This document shows, one piece after another, positions 1 to 9,079 of a stretch of DNA of 60,347 bases. Location: the NCBI RefSeq assembly GCF_048820915.1, contig NZ_JBMERR010000027.1, positions 1 through 60,347 of the forward strand, given 5' to 3'. Position numbers and translations under genes: made by a program. The notes beneath the pieces are model-generated. The model searched no databases and had not been told where the DNA came from. It was given only the letters and a program-made list of their open reading frames with translations. This DNA is from Cribrihabitans_A pelagius. Its GTDB lineage: Bacteria; Pseudomonadota; Alphaproteobacteria; Rhodobacterales; Rhodobacteraceae. Numbering within the stretch: the stretch's first letter is position 1; each line of letters starts with the position of its first letter.

Positions 1-255
1 GCGAATGACGTTCTGGCTGGTCAGCTCCCGGACGCCATCAGGAAGCGGAAACACCGACTTCGTAGAGAACCAGGACCCCGAACGGCAATAGAACCCGCAC
101 TTGACGATCCCGCAAACAGAGAACAGCACTTGGGACGCTGCCATGCAGCGGCAAGACGCTTCCCGCAAGTCTGACATGGGCCGTCGGGTCCTCTCGCGGC
201 CTCTCCAGACCAAGACTTCGCAAAGGCCGCAACCGGCTCAGAACCGCCTCCCCCC
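1..255. other. Left-edge region without a convincing gene
   Basis: Several short overlapping reading frames exist on both strands, but none has a recognisable protein, a good ribosome binding site or a clear start. A plus-strand frame open from the window edge stops near position 173 and could be the tail of a gene that begins outside the window; its translation is arginine- and proline-rich and resembles nothing I know. It may be a decayed gene or plain intergenic DNA. Confidence 0.3.
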
Positions 256-621
256 TCACTCCCGCTCCGTCCCGTCCGCATTCTTCCCCATCGCGATATA
301 CCGGGCGGCGAGGCTGAGGCGGAGGATGGTGTTGTCTCCGTCATGGGCCTGGATGCGCCCCGCCATCAGCGCCATCCAGTAGGTGCGCAGGATCGAGTTG
401 ATGCGGCGGCTGTAGTTGGGGCCAAGCTTGCGGAACCATTTCACCATGTCCGCGTCGAGCCGGATCGTCACCCGGGTCTTCGGCTTCTCCAGCCGCTCCC
501 AGCTGTCCATGCCGTCCCACTCCTTCGGCAGGCTCTTGTCGAACCAGTCGCGGCGCAGGGATTCCTGCAGGTCGTCCAGTTCCAGCTGCATCTCGTTGTC
601 GTAATATTGCTTGCTGGGCAT
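256..621 (-). CDS. BrnA-type antitoxin-like protein (orphan)
   Basis: Predicted 121-aa protein. The start is ATG at 621, with AAGGA about nine bases upstream; the longer upstream frame reads through non-coding-like DNA. The first half is acidic and rich in Gln and Leu. It is followed by KTRVTIRLDADMVKWFRKLG and then RRINSILRTYWM, the ribbon-helix-helix type DNA-binding segment typical of BrnA antitoxins, where the strand pairs in a dimer and contacts DNA. BrnA normally follows and neutralises the BrnT ribonuclease and represses its own promoter. No brnT-like frame lies on either side, so this is probably an orphan transcription factor or a relic antitoxin. The C-terminal part after the motif is longer than usual and unassigned. 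The family call is by motif recognition only. Confidence 0.6.
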   Translation of the reverse strand: MPSKQYYDNEMQLELDDLQESLRRDWFDKSLPKEWDGMDSWERLEKPKTRVTIRLDADMVKWFRKLGPNYSRRINSILRTYWMALMAGRIQAHDGDNTILRLSLAARYIAMGKNADGTERE

Positions 622-767
622 CGGCGGTGTCCTTCGCGGCTTGGGGAGGTGCCCTCCACCCTGCACAGGCCCGGTTAAGGTGCGGCAAGCGGGGCGTGTG
701 GCGAGTGTGCAACGTTTCTTCAAAGGGCAGCGCCCGGCCGCGGGTGGGGGTGAAGCCTCCGCCCCGT

Positions 768-782
768 TTTGCCGGAGGCAAA
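768..782. repeat. Short perfect hairpin TTTGCC-GGA-GGCAAA
   Basis: A six-base-pair inverted repeat with a three-base loop lies between the BrnA-like gene and prfC. It has no T-run after it, so it is not an obvious terminator. It could be a weak operator or chance. Confidence 0.3.
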
Positions 783-837
783 CCTGCGGTTTGACAGGGC
801 GGCCCAGGGCTGCCCGGCGGTGCCCGCCGGACCAAAG

Positions 838-846
838 TGATATACA
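838..846 (+). promoter_or_regulatory. Candidate extended -10 promoter upstream of prfC
   Basis: TGATATACA fits an extended -10 (TG-N-TATACA). No convincing -35 lies 16-18 bases upstream, which is tolerated by extended -10 promoters. Initiation would be near 853, immediately before the GGTGCAC repeats, giving a leader of about 85 bases for prfC. Inference from sequence only. Confidence 0.35.
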
Positions 847-853
847 GCAAGCC

Positions 854-882
854 GGTGCACAGGCGGTGCACGGGGGGTGCAC
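854..882. repeat. Three phased GGTGCAC repeats
   Basis: GGTGCAC occurs at 854-860, 865-871 and 876-882, an exact 11-base period, close to one helical turn. Each copy contains the self-complementary hexamer GTGCAC. The array sits just after the candidate extended -10 and about 20 bases before the downstream leaderless-type promoter of prfC, a natural place for an operator bound cooperatively on one face of the DNA. Confidence 0.6.
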
Positions 883-902
883 GCGTGTCACCCCCTGTTT
901 TT

Positions 903-931
903 CTTGCCTCGCCCCGCATTCCTGCTATACG
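903..931 (+). promoter_or_regulatory. Candidate prfC promoter giving a leaderless mRNA
   Basis: CTTGCC at 903-908 and CTATAC at 925-930 are separated by 16 bases (17 if the -10 is read as TATACG). The end of the -10 is eight bases from the prfC ATG at 939, so transcription would start at or within two bases of the start codon. No Shine-Dalgarno sequence is present in front of the ATG, in keeping with leaderless initiation. Confidence 0.5.
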
Positions 932-938
932 CGCGCAC

Positions 939-2546
939 ATGCTGGAAACCGTCACAAACCGCCCCGACCTGCCGCCCGAAATCGCGCGCCGCCGCACCTT
1001 TGCGATCATCTCGCACCCGGATGCGGGCAAGACCACGCTGACCGAGAAATTCCTGCTTTATGGCGGCGCGATCCAGATGGCCGGCCAAGTGCGCGCCAAG
1101 GGCGAGGCGCGGCGCACGCGGTCGGACTTCATGCAGATGGAGAAGGACCGGGGCATCTCCGTCTCGGCCTCGGCAATGTCTTTTGATTTCAGCGGCTTCC
1201 GCTTCAACCTTGTGGACACGCCGGGCCACTCGGACTTCTCCGAGGACACCTACCGCACGCTGACGGCGGTGGATGCGGCGGTGATGGTGATCGACGGCGC
1301 CAAGGGCGTGGAAAGCCAGACCCAGAAGCTGTTCGAGGTCTGCCGCCTGCGCGACCTGCCGATCCTGACCTTCTGTAACAAGATGGACCGCGAGAGCCGG
1401 GACACCTTTGATATCATTGATGAAATCCAGCAGAATCTGGCGATCGACGTGACCCCGGCGAGCTGGCCCATCGGCGTGGGTCGCGATTTCATCGGCTGCT
1501 ACGACATGCTGCGCGACCGGCTGGAGCTGATGGACCGCGCCGACCGCAACAAGGTGGCGGAAAGCATCCAGATCAACGGGCTGGACGATCCCAAGCTGGC
1601 CGAACACGTGCCGGAGCACCTGCTGGAGAAGCTGCTGGAGGAGGTCGAGATGGCGCGCGAGCTGCTGCCAACGCTCGACCCGCAGTCCGTTCTCGAAGGC
1701 CACATGACCCCGATCTGGTTCGGCTCCGCGATCAACTCCTTTGGCGTGAAGGAGCTGATGGACGGCATCGGCACCTACGGCCCCGAGCCGCAGCCGCAAT
1801 CGGCCGAGCCGCGCCAGGTCTCGCCCGAGGAAAAGAAGGTCGCAGGCTTCGTCTTCAAGGTGCAGGCCAACATGGACCCCAAGCACCGCGACCGGGTCGC
1901 ATTTGTGCGGATGGCCTCGGGCCATTTCAAGCGCGGCATGAAGCTGACCCACGTGCGCACCAAGAAGCCGATGGCGGTCTCCAACCCGGTGCTGTTTCTG
2001 GCCTCCGACCGGGAGCTGGCGGAAGAGGCTTGGGCGGGTGACATCATCGGCATTCCGAACCACGGGCAGCTGCGCATCGGCGATACGCTGACCGAGGGCG
2101 AGGCAATCCGGGTGACCGGCATCCCGTCCTTCGCGCCGGAACTGCTGCAGGGCTTGCGGGCGGGCGATCCGATGAAGGCCAAGCACCTGGAAAAGGCGCT
2201 GATGCAGTTTGCCGAGGAAGGTGCAGCCAAGGTCTTCAAGCCCTCGATCGGCTCAGGTTTCATCGTCGGCGTGGTCGGCCAGCTGCAATTCGAGGTTCTG
2301 GCCTCAAGGATCGAGATGGAATACGGCTTGCCGGTGCGGTTCGAGGCGAGCCAGTTCACCTCGGCCCGCTGGGTCAGCGGGGACAAGGCGGCGGTGGACA
2401 AGTTCATCAACGCCAACAAACAGCACATCGCCCATGACCACGACGGCGACATCGTCTTCCTGACCCGCCTGCAATGGGACATCGACCGCGTCGTGCGCGA
2501 CTATCCGGACTTGAAACTGACCGCGACCAAGGAAATGATGGCGTAA
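939..2546 (+). CDS. prfC: Peptide chain release factor 3 (RF3)
   Basis: Predicted 535 aa, near the usual RF3 length of about 530. RF3 is a cytoplasmic translational GTPase that removes RF1 or RF2 from the ribosome after peptide release. The P-loop HPDAGKTT lies near residues 26-33, followed by the DTPGHSDF switch II motif and the NKMD guanine-specificity motif; the RF3-type second domain and C-terminal domain follow to the end. I chose the ATG at 939 because the upstream frame extension runs through the promoter and repeat region and has no RF3 similarity. There is no Shine-Dalgarno sequence. Its nearest downstream neighbour begins 33 bases later on the same strand but is not known to be related. 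Identification is secure; the leaderless start is an inference. Confidence 0.95.
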   Translation: MLETVTNRPDLPPEIARRRTFAIISHPDAGKTTLTEKFLLYGGAIQMAGQVRAKGEARRTRSDFMQMEKDRGISVSASAMSFDFSGFRFNLVDTPGHSDFSEDTYRTLTAVDAAVMVIDGAKGVESQTQKLFEVCRLRDLPILTFCNKMDRESRDTFDIIDEIQQNLAIDVTPASWPIGVGRDFIGCYDMLRDRLELMDRADRNKVAESIQINGLDDPKLAEHVPEHLLEKLLEEVEMARELLPTLDPQSVLEGHMTPIWFGSAINSFGVKELMDGIGTYGPEPQPQSAEPRQVSPEEKKVAGFVFKVQANMDPKHRDRVAFVRMASGHFKRGMKLTHVRTKKPMAVSNPVLFLASDRELAEEAWAGDIIGIPNHGQLRIGDTLTEGEAIRVTGIPSFAPELLQGLRAGDPMKAKHLEKALMQFAEEGAAKVFKPSIGSGFIVGVVGQLQFEVLASRIEMEYGLPVRFEASQFTSARWVSGDKAAVDKFINANKQHIAHDHDGDIVFLTRLQWDIDRVVRDYPDLKLTATKEMMA

Positions 2547-2579
2547 CGCGCATTTTCCTTAAGGCTTTAGACACTCGCC

Positions 2580-3326
2580 ATGGATTTCACCGACGAAAAC
2601 TACCCTGGCGGGTTCTACCGGCTGATGCGCAGGCTCGAGCGCAAGGAGACGCCTTTCCTCGAGCCGCGCGCCGCCCTGCCTGCGGCGGATACCGACTTGG
2701 CCGCACTGTGGGAACGCAAGGTCCCGGCAGAGCCGGCGCCGGAACCCGCGGATGCCAGACCAGGGCATGTGCTGGGCAAGCTGGCCTCGATCCGCGAGGA
2801 ATTCGCAGGCCAGCCCGAAATCTTCCCCGTGCACGGCATCTGCATCGCCATCCTGCGCCGCCGCGACCCGCCGCCCGAGGCACAGCAGCTATTCCTGAGA
2901 ATCTGGGGGGAACACGGCACCCGCATGGCCGAAGAACTGCCGGTGCGCTGGCTGATCTCGGCCGCGACCACTTTTGCCGATCACGGCGCTTCGGCCGACC
3001 AGCGGCTGGGCGGTCAGGGGCTTTCGATGCTGTTTGACCTGATCAAGCTGCATGACAGCGAGCGCCGGCTGAGCGGGCGCGGCAATAAGGACGCCTTCTC
3101 CCGCAAGACCGGCGCGGAGCTGGACCGGCTGGGGCTGGGTCTCACCCCCTACATGCTGACGGGCGGGGATCTCGACATGCATATGCTGGCGCGGCTGTGG
3201 CGCCATGCGGAAAGTGACCCGGTCTTTGCACCGCTGGGGATGCACATGCTGCGCATGGTGATGCGCGACCCGCGCAGCATCTTCGGCCGCATCCAGCACT
3301 ACAAGAAGCGCAGCCGCAAGGTCTGA
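2580..3326 (+). CDS. Conserved hypothetical protein, Rhodobacterales type
   Basis: Predicted 248 aa, soluble, with no signal peptide or membrane segment. I do not recognise a named domain. A Pro- and Ala-rich stretch near residues 33-60 separates a short N-terminal piece from a mostly helical body; the last 15 residues are strongly basic (HYKKRSRKV), which would suit RNA or ribosome contact, though that is speculation. It begins 33 bases after prfC. No Shine-Dalgarno sequence precedes the ATG, but TAGACA ends six bases before it, the spacing expected for a leaderless transcript; there is no good -35. Base composition and codon use match the neighbours, so it looks native and coding. Confidence 0.7.
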   Translation: MDFTDENYPGGFYRLMRRLERKETPFLEPRAALPAADTDLAALWERKVPAEPAPEPADARPGHVLGKLASIREEFAGQPEIFPVHGICIAILRRRDPPPEAQQLFLRIWGEHGTRMAEELPVRWLISAATTFADHGASADQRLGGQGLSMLFDLIKLHDSERRLSGRGNKDAFSRKTGAELDRLGLGLTPYMLTGGDLDMHMLARLWRHAESDPVFAPLGMHMLRMVMRDPRSIFGRIQHYKKRSRKV

Positions 3327-3697
3327 CCGCGCGGCCGGAGCCGAATCGGCACCGGTGCCGGCGTTCCCGGGCATCCCCCAGTGCGTTTTCCTGACGGAGG
3401 CGCGGGCGCTCGCGGGTTGCGCGGCACACATGGGCACACCGTGCCGCAAGCCAGCCATGCATGGCCGCAGAGGCCCACAGCGCCCACAGCGCCGCCCACA
3501 GGGCGCAGGCAGTCCAGGTTTGCCGGTTGCACCGCCGCCGCAGGGAAAATACTGCCAAATCCGCCTTTAATTGACGATGCTGCCGGATTTTGTTATGCCC
3601 CCGCAAGAACCGGAAACTGCCAGCCCGCATGACCCTGCGGGGCCGGGACGAACCAGACACGCGCGGGCCAGGTCAGTGTCCGCAATGACGGACACAT
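3327..3697. other. 371-base intergenic region before the DEAD-box helicase
   Basis: It holds a perfect 14-base palindrome (CGGCACCGGTGCCG, 3347-3360), three copies of GCCCACAG at 3473, 3482 and 3494, a good promoter at 3571-3599 and the helicase leader. No tRNA and no convincing small gene were seen; minus-strand frames that cross it overlap the 2580-3326 gene and look like shadows. Confidence 0.6.
3571..3599 (+). promoter_or_regulatory. Promoter of the DEAD-box helicase gene
   Basis: TTGACG (3571-3576), a 17-base spacer and TATGCC (3594-3599) preceded by TG at 3591-3592 make an extended sigma-70 type promoter. The predicted start near 3606 leaves an untranslated leader of about 90 bases, long enough for a folded region of the kind often found on cold-responsive helicase mRNAs, though I see no specific element. 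Confidence 0.6.
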
Positions 3698-5146
<1,449 letters not shown>

Positions 5147-5165
5147 GCTGGCATATCAGATAAGG

Positions 5166-5203
5166 CCAAGGGCCGCTCCCGCAGGGGGCGGCCCTTTTCT
5201 TTT
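5166..5203 (+). terminator. Intrinsic terminator after the helicase gene
   Basis: AAGGGCCGC (5168-5176) pairs with GCGGCCCTT (5188-5196), with further CCC/GGG pairing in the loop, followed by TTCTTTT. It starts about 20 bases after the stop codon. Confidence 0.85.
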
Positions 5204-5366
5204 GCCCGGACCTGCGCGCCCGCGCCCTGCGCCCTTGTACCCTCCCGCTTATGCAATGCCCGCATGTCCCGGGATCTGAGCTTTGCAGTTGCAGCATGGC
5301 GGCCTTTCGAACTTGGCCGGCGTAAACCCCGGCAGAGAGGCGTAAATACCGTGGCAGATGAGAAAC

Positions 5367-5384
5367 GCGCCATTGAAATGGCGC
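5367..5384 (+). promoter_or_regulatory. Hairpin in the leader of the 59-aa gene
   Basis: GCGCCATT and AATGGCGC form a perfect eight-base stem around a two-base GA loop, ending 18 bases before the ATG at 5403. On RNA it would sit just upstream of the ribosome footprint and might limit translation or protect the 5-prime end. No proven role. Confidence 0.4.
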
Positions 5385-5402
5385 AACACATTGGGCATCA
5401 CC

Positions 5403-5582
5403 ATGAGCACCACCGAAACCGGCACCCTGTCCCCTGTCAACCTCCGCGAGATCGAAGCCCGCGCCCATCAGCTGCGTGCGGAAGCCTTCAACAGCATGCT
5501 GCGCGCTCTGTTCCGCGCCGTGTTCAATGCCCCGCGCAAGATGGTCTCCTGCCCCGCCTGCGCCCGCCCGCTGCGCGGCTGA
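5403..5582 (+). CDS. 59-aa small protein, RSP_7527-like
   Basis: Small soluble protein. NLREIEARAHQLRAEAF followed by a Leu/Phe/Arg amphipathic helix resembles the short RSP_7527-family proteins of Rhodobacteraceae, whose function is unknown. It ends CPACARPLRG, a lone CxxC pair that might bind metal or form a disulfide but lacks a second pair. The start is uncertain: an in-frame ATG at 5358 would give 74 aa but covers the leader hairpin; ATG 5403 fits the family length better, though neither has a strong Shine-Dalgarno sequence. It stands alone between two terminators. Confidence 0.55.
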   Translation: MSTTETGTLSPVNLREIEARAHQLRAEAFNSMLRALFRAVFNAPRKMVSCPACARPLRG

Positions 5583-5617
5583 GCCCTCCGCCGGACTCCG
5601 GCGAGCAGCATGGACTG

Positions 5618-5655
5618 CAAAACGCCGCGTGCCCTCAGGGGCCGCGGCGTTTCCT
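5618..5655. terminator. Terminator between convergent genes
   Basis: AAAACGCCGCG and CGCGGCGTTT form a long stem around a CCC/GGGG loop, followed on the plus strand by TTCCTTTT. The A-rich left flank gives a T-run on the minus strand, so it can serve both the 59-aa gene and the broken minus-strand gene that ends at 5670. Confidence 0.8.
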
Positions 5656-5669
5656 TTTGACACCCTATG

Positions 5670-6456
5670 TCACTGCTCCCGTTTCAGGAACTCAACGGGA
5701 TTGAACACGTCCTCATAAGTCCCTGCATCCGCATACCAGCCCTCAAAGAAATTCTCTGGCCTAGCCATTTCTAGCGCTCTATCTGTCATGGCGATGATGG
5801 CCACCGTACCATCGAGACTCCAAGACATCATCACTCCGGGATCTGAAAGATGCAGCCCCCCAAACGGCCAAACTCGTGATGCCTTGCGGTAGCCAGTAGC
5901 AGGGCTCAGCTCTTCTAAACACCGAGAGCGGCACCATGTCACTGTGGTGCCTGAACTCATCCCGGGCCGTCACCTGCCGACAGCCGAGACAGGAGAGGAA
6001 CTCCTGCACAGCGGGCTCCAGAATGGCCGGCAGCCCGTCGTCCTCTGGCAGATACAGCCGGCTTTCCTGGCAATAGGCGGCCAGCCGCTTCTGCAGGTCG
6101 ACGCCGGCACGGTCCTGATAGCCGATGCAGGCCAGCAGCCAGATTGCCAGGTAAACCTCACTCCGCGGCAGCTCAGGCGCGACAGCCTGATGAACCTCCG
6201 CCCAGGAGACCGCTTCTCCGTGCCGTTTGACAGTGTCTTCAAAATCTTCAGGCCGGACGTCATTGAACAATGGCCGCTGGCTGTAAGACAGGAGGTTCTC
6301 GTCCCCCCCCTCCTCCAAGGTATGTGCAGAACCGGTAACCGCCCGGACCCGGAAAAAGGGATACAGCGCGACAAACACCTGGTCATAGATCCCTTCCCAC
6401 CACGTCAACATAGACACTTTGCGGCTGGGATGCTGGATTGCTCTATTGCCCGTCAT
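5670..6456 (-). pseudogene. Unknown gene split by a frameshift in a six-G run
   Basis: Two minus-strand frames form one protein if one base is removed. The first frame runs from ATG 6456 (an in-frame ATG at 6411 is an alternative start) through EVYLAIWLLACIGYQDRAG to ITSLAVWG; the second continues LHLSDPGVMMSWSLDG and ends at 5670. They meet at a run of six G on the coding strand (plus-strand C at 5855-5860): with five G the reading is continuous and gives 261 aa. As sequenced, translation leaves the frame and stops at 5779. Possible causes are a real inactivating insertion, slipped-strand phase variation, ribosomal frameshifting or a sequencing error. I do not recognise the family. The region is clearly less GC-rich than its neighbours and is flanked by terminators, which suggests lateral transfer. 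The compact single-domain size and isolated setting would suit an orphan immunity-type protein, but nothing proves that. Confidence 0.65.
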
Positions 6457-6517
6457 GAAATCTGCACTTCGGAAACACTTCTCGAGGAAGTTTAATTGGC
6501 CCGCTGCCAGATGCAAC

Positions 6518-6549
6518 GGCGCCGCGGGCCCGTCAGGGTCCGCGGCGCC
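6518..6549 (-). terminator. Strong hairpin after rnj, possible terminator
   Basis: GGCGCCGCGG and CCGCGGCGCC form a ten-base stem with partial pairing in the loop, 72 bases after the rnj stop codon. There is no T-run on either side, so it may act as a 3-prime stability element or a factor-assisted terminator rather than a classical intrinsic one. Confidence 0.45.
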
Positions 6550-6620
6550 TGGCCCAACCGGGCCTGTTGCATCTTCGATGCGGCTTGGGCCGGGCGGGAG
6601 CGCCGCCCTGGCCTGGAGGT

Positions 6621-8288
6621 TCAGCGCATGCGGCTGACGACCACCGTCACTTCCGGCTTCTTGCCGATCTCGGACTGCGCGCTCTGGCGGGCGATGCGGC
6701 GCAGTTCCTGCTCCAGCTTGTCGTCGTCGCGCAGGGTCTTGGCGCCCGCCCGCATCAGGAACTGGTTCAGGTCCTCTTCCATCACCTCGACCAGCGCCGC
6801 GCCCGAGCTGCCGGTTTCCGGCAAGCCCTTGATGTCGCACCAGGGCTCGCCCAGCGGCTCGTCATCCTCGTCGAGAATCGCGGTCACCACCACATGGCCG
6901 TTGAGCGCCATCCGCATCCGGTCGCGCACCACCCCATCCAGCGCGCCGATCTTGACGCTGCCATCGAGATAGGTGCGGCCGGTATCGATGTAATCCGCCA
7001 CCTTGGGCGCATCGCCGGTGATGTCCATCATCATGCCGTTAACCGCCACGGCCGAGGCGATGCCCTTCTGCTCACCCAGCCGCGCGTGCTGGCGCAGGTG
7101 GCGGTGCTCGCCGTGCATCGGGATCAGCATCTTCGGCTTCAGGAGCGCGTGCACCTGCTCCAGGTCCGGCCGGTTGGCGTGGCCCGAAACGTGATAGAGG
7201 CCGGAGCTGTCGTCGACCACATCGACGCCTCGTTCCGAGAACTGGTTGATGATCCGGATCACGCCCTTCTCGTTTCCCGGAATGGTCTTGGAGGAGAAAA
7301 GGAACAGATCGCCTTCCTTCAGCTCCAGCCCGCGGTACTTGCCGCGCGCCAGCTGGGCGGAGGCGGCGCGGCGCTCGCCCTGGCTGCCGGTGGTGATCAG
7401 CATCAGGTTTCCGCGCGGCACATCGCCCGCGTCTTCGGGGCTGAGCACCTTGGGGAAATCCACCAGCACGCCGGTTTCCACCGCGGCTTCGATCATCCGC
7501 CGCATCGCGCGGCCCAGCAGCACAACCGAGCGGCCCGCCCGCTCCCCCGCCTGCGCCAGCGTCTTCACCCGTGCCACGTTGGAGGCAAAGGTGGTCGCGG
7601 CCACCATACCCCTGGCCTCGGAAATCAGCCGGGTGATCTCCCCCGGCAGTTCCGATTCCGAACGGCCCGGGTGGGTGGAGAACACATTGGTGGAATCGCA
7701 GACCAGCGCCTGGATGCCCTTCTCTGCGATCCCGCCCCACATCTGCGGATCGAAAGCTTCGCCGACCAGCGGTTCCGGGTCCAGCTTGAAGTCGCCGGTA
7801 TGCACCACCCGGCCTGCGGGGCTGTCGATCACCAGACCGCCGCTTTCGGGGATCGAGTGGCTCATCGGGGCAACCCCGATCGAGAACGGCCCGAGCTTGG
7901 TGACTTCGGGCCAGGCGGAGACGGTGGTGATCGCAGCCGGGTCGTGGCCTGCTTCCTCCATCTTGCGCCGGGCCAGGTTTGCGGTGAAGGCACGCGCAAA
8001 GATCGGCACGTTCAGGTCGCGGTACATATGCGCGATGGCGCCGATGTGGTCCTCGTGGCCGTGGGTGATGAAGATGCCCTCCAGCCGGTCCACGCGCTCC
8101 TTCAGCCAGGTCATGTCGGGCATGATGAGGTCGACACCCGGGGTGCCGTCCATGTCGGGGAAGGTCACGCCCAGGTCCACCAGCACCAGGCGTTCCTGAT
8201 CCGGTTTGCCATAGCCGTAGACATAGGCATTCATGCCAATTTCACCCGCCCCGCCGAGGGGCAGATAGATCAATCTTTCACTGCTCAT
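6621..8288 (-). CDS. rnj: Ribonuclease J
   Basis: Predicted 555 aa, the usual length. A metallo-beta-lactamase-fold ribonuclease with endonuclease and 5-to-3-prime exonuclease activity, acting in rRNA processing and mRNA decay. The zinc-binding motif HGHEDHIG lies near residue 75; HTGDFK, SGHAN and MHGEHRH supply further metal and active-site residues, and a beta-CASP region lies between the two halves of the lactamase domain. The C-terminal 100 residues form the usual J-specific domain. ATG 8288 overlaps the coaX stop by four bases (ATGA), so it is translationally coupled to coaX in a birA-coaX-rnj unit. That order is common in Rhodobacterales, although the three activities are not obviously related. 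Confidence 0.95.
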   Translation of the reverse strand: MSSERLIYLPLGGAGEIGMNAYVYGYGKPDQERLVLVDLGVTFPDMDGTPGVDLIMPDMTWLKERVDRLEGIFITHGHEDHIGAIAHMYRDLNVPIFARAFTANLARRKMEEAGHDPAAITTVSAWPEVTKLGPFSIGVAPMSHSIPESGGLVIDSPAGRVVHTGDFKLDPEPLVGEAFDPQMWGGIAEKGIQALVCDSTNVFSTHPGRSESELPGEITRLISEARGMVAATTFASNVARVKTLAQAGERAGRSVVLLGRAMRRMIEAAVETGVLVDFPKVLSPEDAGDVPRGNLMLITTGSQGERRAASAQLARGKYRGLELKEGDLFLFSSKTIPGNEKGVIRIINQFSERGVDVVDDSSGLYHVSGHANRPDLEQVHALLKPKMLIPMHGEHRHLRQHARLGEQKGIASAVAVNGMMMDITGDAPKVADYIDTGRTYLDGSVKIGALDGVVRDRMRMALNGHVVVTAILDEDDEPLGEPWCDIKGLPETGSSGAALVEVMEEDLNQFLMRAGAKTLRDDDKLEQELRRIARQSAQSEIGKKPEVTVVVSRMR

Positions 8289-9067
8289 GCGTCAGTACCA
8301 TTATCCTTGTTGTATTTATGGATGATCTGAAGCCCATGCATGGTGAGATCATCCTCATATGCGTCAAACAGATCGGCCGTTTGCTGGAACAAAGGCGCCA
8401 GCCCGCCTGTAGAGATAACTTTCATCGCAACTCCGCGTTCCGCCTTGATGCGGCTGCAGATCTCGCGGACGAGCCCGACATAGCCCCAGAACACGCCGGA
8501 CTGGATGCAGGCCACCGTATTGGTGCCGATCACGTTCTGCGGTTTGGTGATGTCGACATGCGGAAGCGCCGCGGCGGCCTGGTGCAGCGCCTCGAGGCTG
8601 AGGTTCACACCGGGCGCAATCACGCCGCCGGTATAGGCGCCGTCCTCGGCCACCACGTCGAAGGTCGTGGCGGTGCCGAAGTCGACGATGATGAGATTGC
8701 CGCCATGCTGGTCGAAGCCCGCTACCGTGTTGACCAGCCGGTCGGGGCCGACCTGGGTGCCTTCGTCCACCCGCACCGCGACGGGCAGCAGGCAGTCGGG
8801 CTTGCCGACGACGAAAGGCCGGGTGTGGAAGTAGCGGTCGGCCAGGACGCGCAGGTTGAACACCACCCGCGGCACGGTGGAGGAGATGATCATGTCGGTG
8901 ATGTCCGCCTCGATCCCCTGCAGCCGCATCAGCGTGCTGAGCCAGACGTAATACTGGTCAGCCGTGCGCCGCCAGTCGGTGGCGGTGCGCCACATGGCGA
9001 TGAACTCTTCCCCGTCGTAGATCGAGAAGACGGTATTGGTGTTGCCGCAGTCGACTGCCAGAAGCAT
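8285..9067 (-). CDS. coaX: Type III pantothenate kinase
   Basis: Predicted 260 aa. Catalyses the first step of coenzyme A synthesis, ATP-dependent phosphorylation of pantothenate, in the cytoplasm. The phosphate loop DCGNTNT lies at residues 6-12, followed by GPDRLVN near residue 108 (pantothenate site) and DFGTATTFD near residue 129, all type III signatures of the acetate-and-sugar-kinase fold. Type III enzymes are not feedback-inhibited by CoA and need a monovalent cation. It lies 12 bases after birA and overlaps rnj by four bases. No other CoaA-type kinase is seen in the window. Confidence 0.95.
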   Translation of the reverse strand: MLLAVDCGNTNTVFSIYDGEEFIAMWRTATDWRRTADQYYVWLSTLMRLQGIEADITDMIISSTVPRVVFNLRVLADRYFHTRPFVVGKPDCLLPVAVRVDEGTQVGPDRLVNTVAGFDQHGGNLIIVDFGTATTFDVVAEDGAYTGGVIAPGVNLSLEALHQAAAALPHVDITKPQNVIGTNTVACIQSGVFWGYVGLVREICSRIKAERGVAMKVISTGGLAPLFQQTADLFDAYEDDLTMHGLQIIHKYNKDNGTDA

Positions 9068-9079
9068 TGCTGCCCCTTC

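Noticed and set aside
1..173. Open plus-strand frame from the left edge
   Set aside because: Too short and unlike any known protein; it cannot be told from chance without the sequence to the left.
791..796. A perfect TTGACA upstream of prfC
   Set aside because: No -10-like hexamer lies 15-19 bases downstream; the region there is CCGGCG-rich.
622..938. Possible BrnT toxin gene next to the BrnA-like gene
   Set aside because: Frames here have no BrnT-like motifs and are filled with repeats and promoter-like sequence.
3142..3660. A minus-strand frame over the end of the 2580 gene and the following gap, with an Ala/Leu/Trp-rich stretch resembling a membrane helix
   Set aside because: It overlaps a coding gene by nearly 200 bases, has no ribosome binding site, and the helix-like run comes from the GCCCACAG repeats read backwards.
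6567..8330. A 587-codon plus-strand frame opposite rnj
   Set aside because: Antisense to a complete, motif-verified RNase J gene; no independent coding evidence.
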